Shown: one piece after another, positions 1 through 5,609 of the stretch
Layout of the letters: each line of letters begins with the position of its first letter
Position numbering within the stretch: the first letter of the stretch is position 1
Assembly (NCBI GenBank): GCA_046734815.1
Contig: JBKPRZ010000251.1
Location: 1 to 16,121, forward strand
Direction of reading: 5' to 3'
DNA from: CAVYGB01 sp046734815
GTDB taxonomy: Bacteria > Myxococcota_A > Polyangia > Fen-1088
DNA length: 16,121 nucleotides
Program-made: the position numbers and the translations under genes
Notes under the pieces: model-generated
Told to the model about the DNA's origin: nothing
Seen by the model: the letters and a program-made list of their open reading frames with translations, nothing else
Database searches by the model: none

Positions 1-1
1 G

Positions 2-79
2 AGGAAACATCTGAACGACGTGATCGCGCGGCGGGAGCACCAGCGGCGCCTGCTGTCGCCGCTCACCCACCCGCAGTGA
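2..79 (+). CDS. C-terminal end of an unidentified plus-strand gene (partial)
   Basis: An open frame enters from the left edge and ends at TGA 77-79. It gives 25 residues, charged and probably helical, ending in SPLTHPQ. It would converge on the E1-like gene and overlap its stop region by 17 bp, which is common for convergent bacterial genes. The visible part is too short for a family assignment, and its reality rests only on plausible composition and on the absence of another gene at this edge. Confidence 0.35.
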   Translation, partial: RKHLNDVIARREHQRRLLSPLTHPQ

Positions 80-647
80 TGGTGGTCAGGGCGGTCAGGC
101 TGACGATCGCGTCCCGGCGGATGCCCCGGTCGACGAAGTCCTGGATCGCGCGGGCCAGGGCGGCGCCGAGCAGGCCGATGAAGGGGAGGTGATCGCCGCC
201 CTCGCAGGTGGCCTGGCCGGCCTGGTCCTCGGCGTCGGCGGTGAACCGTTCGTCCCAGCGGACCAGGCCGAAGGTGCCGTCGGCGGACAGAGCGGCGTGA
301 AGCAGCGGCTGGCCGCTGGCACGGGCGTGGGCGCTCAGCACCTCGCGGCTGGCGCGGTTGTCGAAGCAGTCGACCAGCAGGCCTGCGTCCGCGCACACCT
401 GGGCGACGTTGTCGGCCACCACCCGGATGGGCAGAGCCTCGGCCCGGACGCCCCACAGGTTCCACAGCTGCTGCTTGAGTGCTTCGGCCTTGTTCTTGCC
501 GAGCGAGGGCTTGACGTGAGCCTGGGCCTGCAGGTTCTTCGACTCGACCCGATCGAAGTCCACCAGGCGCAGCTCGGCCCGCAGGCTGCGGCAGAGGACC
601 GCGGCCGTCGAGCCGAGCGCGCCCAGACCACAGAAGACGATGCGCAC
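63..647 (-). CDS. E1/ThiF-superfamily adenylyltransferase, compact form
   Basis: A 194-aa protein starting at a GTG one base after the ubiquitin-like gene's stop; a longer in-frame start would only overlap that gene. The E1/ThiF Rossmann core is clear: a glycine-rich nucleotide loop G7-L-G9-A-L-G12 directly after the first strand, then D30-F-D32-x-V...N38-L with a following Gln, the usual Lys in GKNK (K53), and VDCFDN (D93, D96, N97) for the Mg-ATP site. Enzymes of this family adenylate the C-terminal glycine of ubiquitin-like or sulfur-carrier proteins. C148 in TCEGG is the best candidate for a catalytic cysteine, but this is inference. There is no CxxC zinc pair, no separate catalytic-Cys domain and no ubiquitin-fold domain, so it is a minimal enzyme. 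It is the last gene of a minus-strand run behind the Ubl and JAB genes, which argues for protein conjugation rather than thiamin or molybdopterin synthesis; no such biosynthetic genes are nearby. Confidence 0.85.
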   Translation of the reverse strand: MRIVFCGLGALGSTAAVLCRSLRAELRLVDFDRVESKNLQAQAHVKPSLGKNKAEALKQQLWNLWGVRAEALPIRVVADNVAQVCADAGLLVDCFDNRASREVLSAHARASGQPLLHAALSADGTFGLVRWDERFTADAEDQAGQATCEGGDHLPFIGLLGAALARAIQDFVDRGIRRDAIVSLTALTTITAGG

Positions 648-648
648 G

Positions 649-891
649 TCAGCTCCCGAACGGGACCTTGGGCCGCAGGAACAGGCGCTTGCCCCCCTCG
701 GGCGTATCGAAACGATCGACGACGAAATGGTCGAACGCATCGCCAGGCAGCGCCTGGACATGCAGCCCGAGCACGCCGCCCGAGCGGATCAGCTCGATGG
801 CGATGCGCTTGATGTCGCGATCGCCGATGGTCGGGTCGACGTCGATGGTGGCGTCGGCCGAGACGCCGTTCCAGGTGATGTTCAGGATCAT
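649..891 (-). CDS. Small ubiquitin-like (beta-grasp) protein
   Basis: An 80-aa protein whose ATG follows a good ribosome site (AGGTGA) that overlaps the end of the JAB gene. The predicted pattern is strand (MILNITWNG), strand (ATIDVD), a helix around residues 23-37 (DRDIKRIAIELIRSG), then strands near 41-48, 55-60 and 68-74, which matches a beta-grasp fold. Size and position between a JAB peptidase and an E1-like enzyme support a ubiquitin-like modifier. The C-terminus reads RPKVPFGS, so the last glycine is residue 79 with one serine after it; trimming by the neighbouring JAB enzyme could expose it. There is no diglycine tail. The fold call is made by eye and sequence similarity to known Ubls is weak, so context carries much of the weight. 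Its stop lies one base before the E1 start, suggesting coupled translation. Confidence 0.6.
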   Translation of the reverse strand: MILNITWNGVSADATIDVDPTIGDRDIKRIAIELIRSGGVLGLHVQALPGDAFDHFVVDRFDTPEGGKRLFLRPKVPFGS

Positions 892-900
892 GGCTTCACC

Positions 901-1296
901 TCACTGTCCTCGACTCTTCGTGTTCAGTCGCTTGTCTTCAGTCACGCTCTGTTCGGCAATCCGCGATTCCTGCCGCAGCCGCGCGGCCCAGGGTGGCTGG
1001 TCCCGGACGATCTGGTCGTGCCCGTCGATCCGCGCCAGCACCCCCGCCGGTGCGACCACCGAGAAGCGCAGGGGACGCCCCAGCGCGGCGAGCACCGCCG
1101 CCATGGTGGTCTCGTCTTCGGCCGAGAAGGCCAGCGGTCCGACCGGATGGCTGTGGGCGATCTCGACCAGCCGGTCGCGCAGGCGCCAGATGGCTTCCCA
1201 CCGGTCGCGCGAGTCGGCCAGCGCCACCGGGCTGGAGCCGGCGTCCGACCAGAGCACGCGCCCGTCGGCCCCGATGAGGAAACAGACCTCCCGCAT
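901..1296 (-). CDS. JAB/JAMM (Mov34/MPN-type) metallopeptidase
   Basis: A 131-aa protein with the full JAMM zinc signature H48-S-H50-P-V-G-P-L-A-F-S58-A-E-D61; E34 or E45 upstream would be the catalytic glutamate. JAMM enzymes cleave isopeptide or C-terminal peptide bonds next to ubiquitin-like proteins. The domain occupies residues 1 to about 100 and is followed by a basic tail. The start ATG overlaps the stop of the preceding gene by one base (TGATG), and the Ubl start lies nine bases beyond its own stop. The likely role is maturing the adjacent Ubl (which has one residue after its last glycine) or removing it from targets. The family call is firm; the substrate is inferred from position. 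Confidence 0.9.
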   Translation of the reverse strand: MREVCFLIGADGRVLWSDAGSSPVALADSRDRWEAIWRLRDRLVEIAHSHPVGPLAFSAEDETTMAAVLAALGRPLRFSVVAPAGVLARIDGHDQIVRDQPPWAARLRQESRIAEQSVTEDKRLNTKSRGQ

Positions 1297-2249
1297 CAGA
1301 TCCCCTCGTGCCGGGTGATCACCAGCGCGTCGGTGTCCATGGCCTCGCGGATCACGCCGGGCAGGCTGTCCAGGGTCAGCATTTCGTCCGACCCCGCCAG
1401 GCAGACGCCGGCGTCGAGCACCCGCAGCCCCGGCTCGGTGACCAGCGTGATCAGCCGCTGGCCCTGGAACAGCCAGCGCACCTCCCCCACGCCGCTCGTC
1501 ACCCTCCGCACGCCGAGCAGGCGCGCCCCGGCCGCGCGGAGCGCGTCCTCGACCTCCGCTTCGAGATCCATCACCGGGGTCGAGGCCGCCCGCCCGATCA
1601 CCGGCCGCAGCGCCCGCGGCGCGCGGGTGGCTCGCTCGTTCACCAGCTCCCGCAGCGCTGCCTCGGCGCGGGCGAATCCCCGGTCGGCGATCTCGCCGAT
1701 CCAGCGCCGCAGCTCGGCCGGCTCGCCGGCGATGCCGAGCGCGCGGGAGGCGAGCTGCGCGGTGGCGAAGCCGAACGCCGCCCGCAGCGCCGCCGACACG
1801 CCCTTGAGGGTGCCGAGCCCGGTCCGGTCCTCCAGCGCGCAGCGGGCCGCCTCCTCCAGCTCGCTCTCCCACTCCAGCCGGTCCCACAGCAGCAGATCCC
1901 CGGTGGGCCAGCGCCGGGCGATGACCGGCGCCAGGACCGGGGGAGTCTCCTCGGCGGGCGCCAGATCGATGGGGTGGCAGAGCGCGCGGCCGTCCACCAG
2001 CGCCAGACCGCCGTGCGCGTGCAGCAGATGACCCCGTACCGCCGGCAGCCGCGCCATCGCCGCGGCCGCTTCCTCGGGGAGGGCGAGCGCGACGGGCGTC
2101 GCCTGCCGGCCGCGCACCTGCACCCGCCACCAGCCGCTGGTCACGGGCTCGCCCTGCACCCGCGCCCGGCGATCGCGCAGCCAGGCGTACCCGTCGACCA
2201 CCGGCGCCGGGAACTCTTCGGACCGGTCGAGGAAACGCCGGTAGTCCAC
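1296..2249 (-). CDS. Unknown 317-aa protein with an E2-like C-terminal module
   Basis: I do not recognise the family. The chosen start is a GTG eight bases after the stop of the Ro-like gene; the open frame continues upstream only by overlapping that gene. Residues 1-225 are mixed alpha/beta and helical, with Trp-rich (SGWWRV, ARRWPTGDLLLWDRLEWE) and Arg-rich helical parts. Residues about 228-305 form a compact unit: an amphipathic helix, strands near 243-250, 256-261, 264-270 and 274-279, then G281-V-C283-L, and a segment LTLDSLPGVIREAM. This order resembles the core of ubiquitin-conjugating (E2) enzymes, where the active cysteine sits in a GxxCL motif after the strands and before a helix. 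The His-Pro-Asn element of classical E2s is not evident. With JAB, Ubl and E1 genes immediately downstream and no other E2 in the cassette, C283 is a reasonable candidate for a thioester residue, but this is a hypothesis. The stop overlaps the JAB start, so it is certainly an operon member. Confidence 0.75.
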   Translation of the reverse strand: MDYRRFLDRSEEFPAPVVDGYAWLRDRRARVQGEPVTSGWWRVQVRGRQATPVALALPEEAAAAMARLPAVRGHLLHAHGGLALVDGRALCHPIDLAPAEETPPVLAPVIARRWPTGDLLLWDRLEWESELEEAARCALEDRTGLGTLKGVSAALRAAFGFATAQLASRALGIAGEPAELRRWIGEIADRGFARAEAALRELVNERATRAPRALRPVIGRAASTPVMDLEAEVEDALRAAGARLLGVRRVTSGVGEVRWLFQGQRLITLVTEPGLRVLDAGVCLAGSDEMLTLDSLPGVIREAMDTDALVITRHEGI

Positions 2250-2257
2250 GGGCCCGC

Positions 2258-4054
2258 TCAGGCTGCCGCCCCGGTCTGGCCCTGGGGACGGCCGTCCGCG
2301 CCGATGAGCGGCGTGCTCATCACCTTGTCCACCCAGCTCGGCCGCGCGCCGCGGCTGCGGCCGATCACGGTGGGCACCGGCGCCTCCAGCAAGGTCCGGA
2401 GCACGCGCGTCACCTGGTAGGGATCGTCGAACTGCCCGACGTCGACCTCCGCGAAGGCCACGCCCAGGGTCTGGGCGCAGGCCCGGACCGTGGTGCCGCG
2501 CTCCGCGGCCGCCGCGCAGATCAAGGCCAGGCCGGCCACCGGGTAGCCGAGCTCGCGGAAGGTGGCGGCCAGCAGACCACCGTCCTCGCCCGCCTCGTCG
2601 CCGGCCACGATCACCAGCAGCTGCGCGCCCGCGGGCACGCGCACGCCGGCCTGGTGGAGCGCGCGCACCGCCGCGCCATGCAGGGTGCCACCAGCGGCCG
2701 AGATGCGGCCGAGCATGTGCTGCACGGCCGCGCGGGTGGGCGCCTTGGGGCGGAGAACGGTGCCCATCGTGTCGAAGCTGGCGATGTGCACCCTGTCCGG
2801 CGCGAAACCGGCCAGGATGCGAGACAGCGCCTCCTTGGACTGCGCGATGGAGCCCTCCATGGAACCCGACTTGTCGATCAGGAACATGACCTGCAGGTCG
2901 ACGTCGGCGGTGGCCGCCTCGACCGCAGTGCGAGCGGCGTGATCCGCCGCCTGCTCGAGCGTCTCGCGGATGGCCCGGCTCTTGACGTTGCGGGCGACGT
3001 TGAGCGCCCGCTGATCGGTGGCGGTGCGGACCGCCGCCTCCCAGCGCGCCTTGATGTCGGCGTCGGCCAGCAGGCCCAGCTCCTCCAGGGTGGGGGTCAA
3101 CATGCGCAGGTCGCGATCGGACAGCGACGGCAGGCAGGCCACCATGATGGCCGGGGTCAGCCCCAGCCCCTTGGGCAGGCGGCCCACCACGTCCTTGTAG
3201 GTCAGCCGGTCCTCGCTGATCCGCTCGCAGATCTCGGCCTCGCTGACACCGTCGAAGCGCTCGCGCCTGGCCAGCTTCAGCCCGGTCAGCCCGACCTTGC
3301 GGTGGCCGGCCGCGGCCTGCTTCTGCTTCCAGCCCAGCACCTCGAAGAAGGCGGGCTCGTGCGGCTTGTAGCCGCACTTGCGGGCGATGGCCTTGATGGT
3401 CTCCTTGTAGCCCGCCGCCACCAGACCCTCGAGCATCGCCAGGTTGGCCTCGCGGACCCGCAGCCAGCGTGCGGCCGCCTGCTTCCACCGACCCAGCGGC
3501 GCCTTGCGGCCGGCGGCGTCGCCGAAGCCGGCGGCGCGGTTCACGGTCGCGATGTCGGCGGTCTCCAGCAGCTGCGCCACCCGCAGAACGCTCTTGGGGG
3601 TCATCATGCGCTTGGACTTGCGCTGGTAGAACAGCAACATGCCCTGGCCGATGGCGCGGTAGTCGTCCTCGTGGAACTCGACCGCGCCGGCGTCGCTGTG
3701 CACCGGCTGACCGGCGAACGACTGCACCAGCATCAGGGCCGCGCAGGCCACCTTCAGGTCGCGCCACTCGGTCTCCAGCAGGGCGTAGGAAGCGAAGTGG
3801 GCCATCAGGTCGCCGTTGAGCTGGTAGATGGCCAGCAGCTTGCCGTACAGATCGACCGCCGCGGGCACGAACAGCCCCGGCCGGGTGGCCGCGCCGCTGG
3901 CTTCGCGACGGCGCGCCGCCGGCCGCCAGACGCCGCCGTCGTCGATGCCGGGCCGGTTGTGCCACAGGTGAGCGCTGGATCCCAGCACCACCTCCAGCAG
4001 GCGCTCGGCCGGCCCGCGCTGCGATTCGGTCAGCATGATGGGCGTGGTGGTCAT
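2258..4054 (-). CDS. Ro60-like (TROVE-type) RNA-binding protein with C-terminal vWA domain
   Basis: A 598-aa protein with a strong ribosome site (GGAGGAG, seven bases before ATG). Residues about 10-370 are almost entirely helical, as in the HEAT-like ring of Ro60/TROVE proteins; basic stretches such as YQRKSKRMM (143-151), KAIARKCGYK (221-230) and KLARRERF (260-267) could bind RNA. Residues about 386-560 are a von Willebrand A domain with an intact MIDAS: D394-K-S396-G-S398, T457 in GGTLHG, and D486 in VIVAGDE. Helical ring plus vWA with MIDAS is the architecture of Ro60 and bacterial Rsr, which hold misfolded or damaged RNAs together with small tRNA-mimicking Y RNAs. Here the gene follows an array of tRNA-like elements in the same direction, and the same locus carries rtcBA, the usual bacterial partner of rsr. 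The N-terminal assignment to TROVE is by architecture and context and may prove to be a diverged or related family; the vWA part is certain. Confidence 0.75.
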   Translation of the reverse strand: MTTTPIMLTESQRGPAERLLEVVLGSSAHLWHNRPGIDDGGVWRPAARRREASGAATRPGLFVPAAVDLYGKLLAIYQLNGDLMAHFASYALLETEWRDLKVACAALMLVQSFAGQPVHSDAGAVEFHEDDYRAIGQGMLLFYQRKSKRMMTPKSVLRVAQLLETADIATVNRAAGFGDAAGRKAPLGRWKQAAARWLRVREANLAMLEGLVAAGYKETIKAIARKCGYKPHEPAFFEVLGWKQKQAAAGHRKVGLTGLKLARRERFDGVSEAEICERISEDRLTYKDVVGRLPKGLGLTPAIMVACLPSLSDRDLRMLTPTLEELGLLADADIKARWEAAVRTATDQRALNVARNVKSRAIRETLEQAADHAARTAVEAATADVDLQVMFLIDKSGSMEGSIAQSKEALSRILAGFAPDRVHIASFDTMGTVLRPKAPTRAAVQHMLGRISAAGGTLHGAAVRALHQAGVRVPAGAQLLVIVAGDEAGEDGGLLAATFRELGYPVAGLALICAAAAERGTTVRACAQTLGVAFAEVDVGQFDDPYQVTRVLRTLLEAPVPTVIGRSRGARPSWVDKVMSTPLIGADGRPQGQTGAAA

Positions 4055-4125
4055 GACGGTCTCTCCTCCATTTCATGATCGCGTGAACGAATAGGTGGGC
4101 CGCCCGAGTGAACAAGCCGACAATG

Positions 4126-4197
4126 GTTTGATGACGGGACTTGAACCCGCTACACCGGCGGTGTGAGCGCCGTGCTCTACCGATGAGCTACATCGAT
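4126..4197 (-). tRNA. tRNA-like element, anticodon CAC (Val)
   Basis: The minus strand folds as a cloverleaf: D-arm AGCTCATCGGTAGAGC, anticodon stem CGGCG/CGCCG with loop CTCACAC (anticodon at 4163-4165, U33 present), and T-arm GCGGG-TTCAAGT-CCCGT. The acceptor stem is poor: only five of seven positions pair (A1-A72 and C3-A70 fail), and the discriminator is C. No CCA is encoded in the correct register. The inner arms are conserved and the acceptor is decayed, so it is probably not a normal aminoacylation substrate. It is the last RNA element before the Ro-like gene. Confidence 0.7.
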
Positions 4198-4198
4198 T

Positions 4199-4224
4199 GC
4201 GTGTAGGGCCTGGTCGGCCGGGCG
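4199..4224 (-). repeat. Linker repeat, copy 1 (upstream of the Val-like element)
   Basis: A 26-nt spacer that matches the spacer at 4396-4421 at 23 of 26 positions, in the same orientation. Each copy lies directly 5' (in the minus-strand sense) of a tRNA-like element: Val(CAC) here, the degenerate element at the other copy. This suggests the array grew by tandem duplication of an RNA-plus-linker unit, or that the linker is a conserved processing signal. Confidence 0.6.
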
Positions 4225-4238
4225 TGCCCAAAGCTTCG

Positions 4239-4309
4239 TACCCCTGGAGGGAATCGAACCCCCGACCGCTCGGTTCGTAGCCGTGCGTCCTGGATCCACA
4301 GGCAGGGGC
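4239..4309 (-). tRNA. tRNA-like element, anticodon ACG (Arg)
   Basis: Minus strand: acceptor GCCCCTG pairs with CAGGGGT (one G-T pair), T-arm GGGGG-TTCGATT-CCCTC, anticodon loop CTACGAA with anticodon ACG (4276-4278) on a stem with one A-A mismatch. The D-arm is aberrant: CCTG-TGGATC-CAGG replaces the usual GC..GG..GAGC arm and leaves almost no linker after the acceptor stem. The discriminator is A and CCA is not encoded. In total 71 nt. The altered D-arm would disturb the elbow of a real tRNA. Confidence 0.65.
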
Positions 4310-4324
4310 CTGGGGCTGAAAGAA

Positions 4325-4400
4325 GGTGCCGATCCGACCGAGTGATGAAGCCACGAATTGATCAGGTTTCAGGCCTGTGCTCATTGAAAGAGCGCGCGTG
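4325..4400 (-). ncRNA. Degenerate tRNA-like element (possible TGA anticodon)
   Basis: The minus strand contains a good D-arm (GCTC-TTTCAAT-GAGC, 4379-4393), followed at one base by CAGG-CCTGAAA-CCTG (4363-4377), which would place TGA as anticodon with C at position 33. Beyond it a T-loop-like string (ATTCGTGG) lacks a pairing T-stem, and I could not build an acceptor stem. It sits in the array exactly where another element is expected, between Ile(GAT) and Arg(ACG), and is preceded by the same linker as the Val element. It is either a decayed tRNA-like gene or a half-molecule; boundaries are approximate. Confidence 0.35.
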
Positions 4401-4421
4401 TTGGGCCTCGTCGGGCGGGCG
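4396..4421 (-). repeat. Linker repeat, copy 2 (upstream of the degenerate element)
   Basis: The second copy of the 26-nt spacer; it differs from the copy at 4199-4224 at three positions (copy positions 7, 14 and 20). It follows the 3' end of the Ile(GAT) element after about ten bases. Confidence 0.6.
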
Positions 4422-4431
4422 GATCGTGCAG

Positions 4432-4503
4432 TAGGGACAGGAGGAATCGAACCTCTCGTCGGCCGGTTATCGACCGGCTGCTCTGCCATTGAGCTATGTC
4501 CCC
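4432..4503 (-). tRNA. tRNA-like element, anticodon GAT (Ile), with C33
   Basis: Minus strand: acceptor GGGGACA with TGTCCCT (one G-T pair), D-arm GCTCAATGGCAGAGC, anticodon stem GCCGG/CCGGC, T-arm AGAGG-TTCGATT-CCTCC with one A-C mismatch. The anticodon loop is TCGATAA; with a five-pair stem the anticodon is GAT (4469-4471) and position 33 is C instead of the near-universal U. That change would impair decoding in an ordinary tRNA. The discriminator is A and there is no encoded CCA. It begins seven bases after the HNH gene stops, so both must lie on one transcript. Confidence 0.75.
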
Positions 4504-4510
4504 GGCGGTT

Positions 4511-5032
4511 TCAGGGCTCGAGGGTGACCGTCCAGTAGGGGCGCCACTCCTCGGGGACCCGGCGGCGGTCCATCCGGACCGTCACCGCGGGCAGGTAACG
4601 CGGCTTGCCCGGGCGTCGCCGCAGCCACATGCCGGCCTGTTCCGGCGTGCGGTTGGCCTTCTGGTGGTTGCAGGGCACGCAGCAGGTGACGATGTTGTCC
4701 CAGCTGGTGCGCCCACCGGCGGCCCGGGGCATCACGTGATCGAAGGTCAGCTCCTCGGTGTCCTTGCGCTGCCCGCAGTACTGGCAGCTGAAGGCGTCCC
4801 GCGCGTAGATGTTCACCCGCGAGAAGCGGATGGCCAGACGATCCCGACGGAACCGGCGCAGCACCCGCACCACCGCCGGCATCGGCAGCTCCCGGCTGAC
4901 CGTCTTGATGGTGCGATCCCGGCTGTATTCGATCACCTCCACCTTGCCGAGGAACAGGTCCGTCACCGCGCGCGTCCACGGCTCCACGCGCAGCGGTTGC
5001 CAGTCGGCATCCAGGAACAGAACGATCGTCAT
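4511..5032 (-). CDS. HNH endonuclease, embedded in the tRNA-like array
   Basis: A 173-aa protein. The ATG is preceded by a near-perfect ribosome site (AAGGAGGTGA, six bases away). Residues 1-70 are an N-terminal region rich in strands and basic residues (LFLGKVEVIEYSRD, VVRVLRRFRRDRLAIRF); residues 80-130 are a complete HNH core with a zinc knuckle: C83-x2-C86, then LTFDH with D98-H99, GGRTSWDN with N113, and C118-x2-C121-N122. All catalytic and zinc residues are present. HNH enzymes of this size usually cut DNA; a role on RNA would be new and is not shown by the sequence. The gene lies between the Leu(CAG) and Ile(GAT) elements, in the same direction, which makes it part of the array transcript. 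It could be a cargo gene, a processing factor or an effector. Confidence 0.9.
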   Translation of the reverse strand: MTIVLFLDADWQPLRVEPWTRAVTDLFLGKVEVIEYSRDRTIKTVSRELPMPAVVRVLRRFRRDRLAIRFSRVNIYARDAFSCQYCGQRKDTEELTFDHVMPRAAGGRTSWDNIVTCCVPCNHQKANRTPEQAGMWLRRRPGKPRYLPAVTVRMDRRRVPEEWRPYWTVTLEP

Positions 5033-5067
5033 GAGCTCACCTCCTTTCTCGCGTCCTCTTCGATGAG

Positions 5068-5141
5068 TACCTGGGGAGGGATTCGAACCCTCACTCGATG
5101 CGGTCTGAGCGCATCGCCTCTTCCAGTTGGGCTACCCAGGC
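5068..5141 (-). tRNA. tRNA-like element, anticodon CAG (Leu) without a long variable arm
   Basis: Minus strand: acceptor GCCTGGG with CCCAGGT, T-arm GAGGG-TTCGAAT-CCCTC (perfect), anticodon arm GATGCG-CTCAGAC-CGCATC with anticodon CAG (5105-5107) and U33. Bacterial leucine tRNAs are class II, with a long variable arm; this one has only about four variable bases, so its body is class I. The D-stem has one mismatch. No CCA is encoded. The combination makes charging by leucyl-tRNA synthetase doubtful and supports a mimic or cleavage-decoy role. Confidence 0.75.
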
Positions 5142-5145
5142 AGAC

Positions 5146-5175
5146 GCGACGGCCGTCCCACCAGACGACCGTCGC
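5146..5175 (-). other. 12-bp hairpin in the array spacer
   Basis: In the spacer between the Pro(CGG) and Leu(CAG) elements the minus strand reads GCGACGGTCGTC, loop TGGTGG, GACGGCCGTCGC: twelve pairs with a single G-U. It ends four bases before the Leu element begins. It has no U-tract, so it is not an intrinsic terminator; an RNA-processing signal or part of a further structured RNA are possible. Confidence 0.6.
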
Positions 5176-5286
5176 CTGCAGACGTGCGACCGCGGTCTGC
5201 CAGCGCGTGTACTGTTGCGACCGAGACCGAGCGTTTCCCCCCACCTGCGGCGGGGGCCAGTCCGTAACAGATCGCCTCTTCATCCG

Positions 5287-5359
5287 TCTGGGCGGCAGGA
5301 CTCGAACCTGCATCGGCCGCGTTCCGAACGCGGTGGTCAGCCACTTGACCCACACCCAG
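5287..5359 (-). tRNA. tRNA-like element, anticodon CGG (Pro)
   Basis: Minus strand: acceptor CTGGGTG with CGCCCAG, D-arm GGTC-AAGTGGCT-GACC, anticodon arm CCGCG-TTCGGAA-CGCGG with anticodon CGG (5324-5326) and U33, and T-arm GCAGG-TTCGAGT-CCTGC. All arms pair well and the C1-G72 start is typical of bacterial proline tRNAs, so this is one of the best-preserved elements. The discriminator is A and CCA is not encoded. Only three bases separate it from the His(GTG) element, so the two must be cut from a common precursor. Confidence 0.85.
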
Positions 5360-5362
5360 TCA

Positions 5363-5437
5363 GGGTGACCGTCCGGTTTCGATCCGGAACCTTCGCGTTC
5401 ACCGCGCGATGTGCAGAGCCACTACACCACGGTCACC
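5363..5437 (-). tRNA. tRNA-like element, anticodon GTG (His), with G33 and A54
   Basis: Minus strand: acceptor GGTGACC pairs perfectly with GGTCACC and the discriminator is C, both as in true histidine tRNAs. The anticodon stem TCGCG/CGCGA is perfect, with loop CGGTGAA (anticodon GTG at 5400-5402), and the T-stem TCCGG/CCGGA is perfect. Two near-invariant bases are changed: position 33 is G instead of U, and the T-loop starts with A (ATCGAAA). The D-stem is only three pairs. An encoded G-1 is absent (the base is T). The shape is preserved while translation-specific bases are lost. Confidence 0.75.
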
Positions 5438-5445
5438 ATTTTCAT

Positions 5446-5469
5446 GTGACCGGAGTGGTGTCCGGCCAC
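5446..5469 (-). other. 9-bp hairpin in the array spacer
   Basis: Upstream of the His(GTG) element the minus strand reads GTGGCCGGA, loop CACCAC, TCCGGTCAC, giving nine pairs with one G-U. It is the second stable hairpin found in a spacer of the array. There is no U-tract. The remaining spacer up to the Lys(CTT) element (5470-5511) shows nothing recognisable. Confidence 0.5.
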
Positions 5470-5511
5470 GGCATCGTCCACTATTCGGTTGTCACAGAGC
5501 GAGAGCGCGGG

Positions 5512-5583
5512 TGGGCCAGCGGGGACTCGAACCCCGTTCCCTCGGGTAAGAGCCGAGAGCTTCGCCATCAAAGCTTCTGACCC
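5512..5583 (-). tRNA. tRNA-like element, anticodon CTT (Lys)
   Basis: Minus strand: acceptor GGGTCAG with CTGGCCC (one T-G pair), D-arm GCTT-TGATGGCG-AAGC, anticodon arm CTCGG-CTCTTAC-CCGAG with anticodon CTT (5548-5550) and U33, T-arm CGGGG-TTCGAGT-CCCCG. All arms are good. The discriminator is A, followed by CCC rather than CCA. Positions 8-9 are AA instead of the usual U8 start. It is a plausible tRNA by shape, but it lies in the same array as clearly abnormal ones. Confidence 0.8.
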
Positions 5584-5609
5584 ATCTCGGTTTCGGGCTG
5601 GGTGATGGG

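Noticed and set aside
189..2420. Long plus-strand open frames opposite the E1, Ubl, JAB and 317-aa genes
   Set aside because: They are antisense shadows caused by high GC; products are low-complexity Arg/Pro/Ala/Ser-rich, while the minus-strand frames carry clear motifs and tight operon spacing.
1296..4115. A single 939-aa minus-strand protein
   Set aside because: Its N-terminal two thirds are an out-of-frame reading of the Ro-like gene with Arg/Gly/Ala-rich sequence; only the last 317 residues, from the GTG at 2249, look real.
4073..4489. A 138-aa minus-strand frame across the last tRNA-like elements
   Set aside because: It runs through three structured RNA elements and two linkers, has no ribosome site and no recognisable protein features.
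5098..5580. Plus-strand frames across the middle of the array
   Set aside because: They are reverse complements of tRNA arms; no ribosome site and no protein motif.
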